From Rotaria macrura (lineage: Eukaryota; Rotifera; Eurotatoria; Philodinida; Philodinidae), in the NCBI GenBank assembly GCA_900239685.1, contig OENT01000650.1, positions 24,545 through 88,544 on the forward strand: 64,000 nt of DNA. Direction: 5' to 3'. The notes beneath the pieces were generated by a model. The model was not told where the DNA came from. It did not search any database and saw only the letters and a program-made list of their open reading frames with translations. Both the position numbers and the translations under genes were made by a program. Positions 61,301 to 64,000 of this stretch are shown in pieces (the stretch's first letter is position 1; each line of letters opens with the position of its first letter).

Positions 61301-64000
61301 CATGTAAATTTTATTATGATGGTCAACAAAACTAATCTGACTCTTTTCAATTAATGTTTAACATGTTCTTTGATATAGGATAAGAATTGAACTGCATTAT
61401 ATCTTATCGCTATCATGGTGCTGATTCTTCTAGTTCTAAAAGTCTGAAGATGTTTTATATCGTTCATAGAAGTAAAGTTATTTTACTTGTGACTATAGCA
61501 CATACTATCTATCTAGAAAAAAGAATAAACACCATACATCGTCCTTCAAGAGTAGCAAGATCTCACGCAAAACGAGATGTCATCAATTTTATCGGAATCG
61601 AATTTCAACCTAATCTTTTATCTTTTACACTAGCTATTAAATCTTTACATTACTACAATGCATGTTTAAAATAATCAGCCAAGAGAGTATTCAATTAGAG
61701 GTTAGTATGATTATGAAAGTCTATCACAGAACATCAATACTATATGAGTCATCAGTAATAGTTATTGTGACTAACGCATACGAAAATGGCAAATACAAAA
61801 ATAAACCAACGATCTAGCTAGGTTACTCGTTTGGATTGGAGGTTTTCAGTACTTGTATAATTCAGCAAACTTTAAAAGCATGCAGGCACAACTGATTTGT
61901 CATGAGATGATGAAAAAACGTTCTTTCACATCGGGGGACGACTGCTATTATTTAGTTCCTTCGGATAAACCGGTGGCCCTTAAATACCTGGATACTTGTG
62001 TTTTGTCATTTTGAGTCTTAGCATATTACTAGAAAAATGATTCTGCGATGAAAGACAAAGATTAAGAATTAGATTCTCTATAAAACTTGGTATTTTAAAT
62101 TTCTAGAGCTCAATTACTTTTGAAACAGTATTCAAAATGCACCCAGATGTGAATTGCACTATATTACTACGCCTGCATAAAATTCGAAAAACTATTGTCT
62201 CTATCAAACTAACTAATGATCTCTGTACTTTAATATGAGCGAAAAACTCACCGAAAAATGTTGCATTTGCTCATCTATTTTTCGCAATTTCAGTTTCGAA
62301 CATTTTTGACAGATTTTCGAATCCATGGTTGGTATTCTTTAGTTTTTTTACTAAGTACGAAATGAAAATCCTATGATCCTCGAGTTATAATTCGACTGGC
62401 TTGTTAAGAATAAAATTATAAGATGTTTCGTCTATAAACAAAACATTCAGCTGCTCACTAAATAGGAAAAAACCATTCTTTTTCAAAAAATACAAAAAGT
62501 TCGCTCATAGGGAAACTAAGCATATGTCAATATTCAAAAAACCTAATGAATTCGTCGGTTAGCGGAAATGATAGAGCACAAAATATTCTGTTTTGTCAAA
62601 TAAAAATCGTGAGTATATTCACTAGAATCGGCAACTTATATTGTGTAAATAAAACGAAATAGCGTGGAAAGTAATTCAATTCACCTTTGTGCATATTTTG
62701 AATGCTATGTTCCAAAAGTAAGTATGCTATAGAAATTTCAAATAGAAATTTTTCTAGAGTGTCGAATTCTCTATCTAATTTGTCTCAGACTCAATTTTCT
62801 AGGAATATCGTAAGATCCTCAACAGTACAAAACAAAACTGTACCGCTATTTATGGGCAACGTATTAGATGCCAATAATTAGAGAAAACTTGATCTTTTTA
62901 TCATGTTCAAAAGCATTTAAAACTCACCAGAATAAAAGCTTTTCTTGAGAAGCTTGCATTCTCGAGATAGATCATGGTAGTATATGAATAGTAAGAGTAC
63001 GGTTGCAGATACAGTTCGTAGATAGGACTAAACTACACAAGCTACGTGGTTAATGTTGTCAATATTGACATAAAAATGTACCTTTTTATGATGATTATTG
63101 CAAAGTATTTTTTGATGAATAAGCCGGAGTTCATCCGGAGTCTATGAATGGTTTTGTTTAAAAATATATATCTCAATAGTTAATCTATCATATCCAATGT
63201 CGAAAACAGGAAAAAAGTAATAAAAAACTTCGTTTCATTTTGTCAGAAAAAATATCTTCGGCATGATCAACATGAATCACAATAAATGTCTATCGAATTG
63301 TATCATCTTTCGGTTATCAATGAATATTTATGCTTAAAATGCGACAGCCACGAAACTTCCCTTGCAAGTTTAGATTTAATTGCGTTTTTATCCCAATAAC
63401 CTTCAAATGAAGATGTAAAACGAGAACATTGGTCAAAGAGCACAAGCTAGGTTTGGCATCCCTATCAAAAACTAAAAGTACTCATGTAGCAAGAAAAAGA
63501 AAGAGTGCATGAACTCTTGTTACCGGTAGTATCAGTATGAATTAAAAAAAACAAACAAAAGCAAAAGTTCAACAAGAAGTGCTTTTTATAATGTTAGAAG
63601 TTTTACAAAATGTCACGACAGTCTCATGATCCCCAAGAGTTTATTTCTAGTGCAATAAACTTGCTTGAGAAGAATTCGTCACATTTCCGTAAATAACCAC
63701 TGTCCACATCGAAAGAAGTTCTCATAGATGACTTTAATCTAGATAAGTAAACTGATCAAAGATATTCCATCAGAACACATCGAACACACGATTAGTGCTC
63801 ATAAACAATATTATACATGAATAAAAATCATACTCGATAGTTCTAAGCATTTATTTAGACATAAGTTAACTAGGATGTTGAATGCCTAGTGCTTAGGTAC
63901 CCAACAATGATAAGTGATATTAATAAAATTCGTCAAGTGTAGAGGAGAATAAACATAAAAGTATCTTACGAAAGAATTTTAATTTTCCAATATATGGTTT
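58356..64000. other. 5.6-kb stretch with no supported gene
   Basis: Very A+T-rich. The longest frames (59691-59951 minus, 61387-61674 plus) lack motifs, splice support or a composition unlike the background. Confidence 0.5.

Noticed and set aside
1-64000. CRISPR array, bacterial operon, rRNA or telomeric repeat
   Set aside because: No regularly spaced identical repeats, no Shine-Dalgarno-led gene clusters, no rRNA-like blocks and no TGTGGG-type telomere arrays were seen; the gene structure is eukaryotic.

Overview
The window is animal nuclear DNA and looks like a bdelloid rotifer (Rotaria/Adineta type). The evidence is strong A+T bias, many introns of only 50-80 bp with GT..AG ends, Q/N/T-rich low-complexity protein segments, a complete metazoan CBP/p300 gene, an apparently fungal-type M35 protease relic, and many small degenerate transposons. 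This organism call is inference; no marker gene was compared. There are two assembly gaps (N runs at 2374-2685 and 31558-31581).

Layout: (1) 1-360 is the last exon of a Rab30-like GTPase, on the + strand. (2) 1851-7346 is a GC-rich CCGGA-type element abutting a broken LINE retrotransposon on the - strand (ORF1 with zinc knuckles, endonuclease, reverse transcriptase). (3) 7995-8243 is a small tail-anchored membrane protein gene. (4) 9304-10340 (-) holds exons of an unrecognised gene or pseudogene. (5) 11.3-23.96 kb is a transposon graveyard. It holds pieces of a transposase-domain DNA transposon, several foldback or MITE-like elements (some nested, one family present at least twice) and weak LTR-retroelement traces. 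(6) 26.8-30.2 kb has a hAT-like MITE with a perfect 8-bp target duplication. It lies just upstream of a two-exon gene with a possible Tudor/SH3-like segment; a tandem repeat, an orphan two-exon gene fragment and a duplicated last exon follow. (7) 31.4-32.9 kb has a perfect 117-bp inverted repeat around a gap, then a broken M35 (peptidyl-Lys endopeptidase-like) gene. (8) 41733-48504 is an 11-exon CBP/p300 acetyltransferase gene. (9) 49278-53109 is an 8-exon AATF/Bfr2 ribosome-biogenesis gene. (10) 57648-58355 (-) is a two-exon secreted CAP-superfamily gene. The remaining stretches, chiefly 32.9-41.7, 53.2-57.6 and 58.4-64 kb, show no gene I can support.

CBP and AATF are adjacent, same-strand housekeeping genes. 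Their exon models, which I joined by hand from splice sites, give 1800 and 369 codons with no frame conflict; the CAP model gives 213. No operon-like or coordinated new system is demonstrated. The most unusual items are the decayed M35 protease relic, the short CBP lacking a visible NCBD, and the set of foldback elements.
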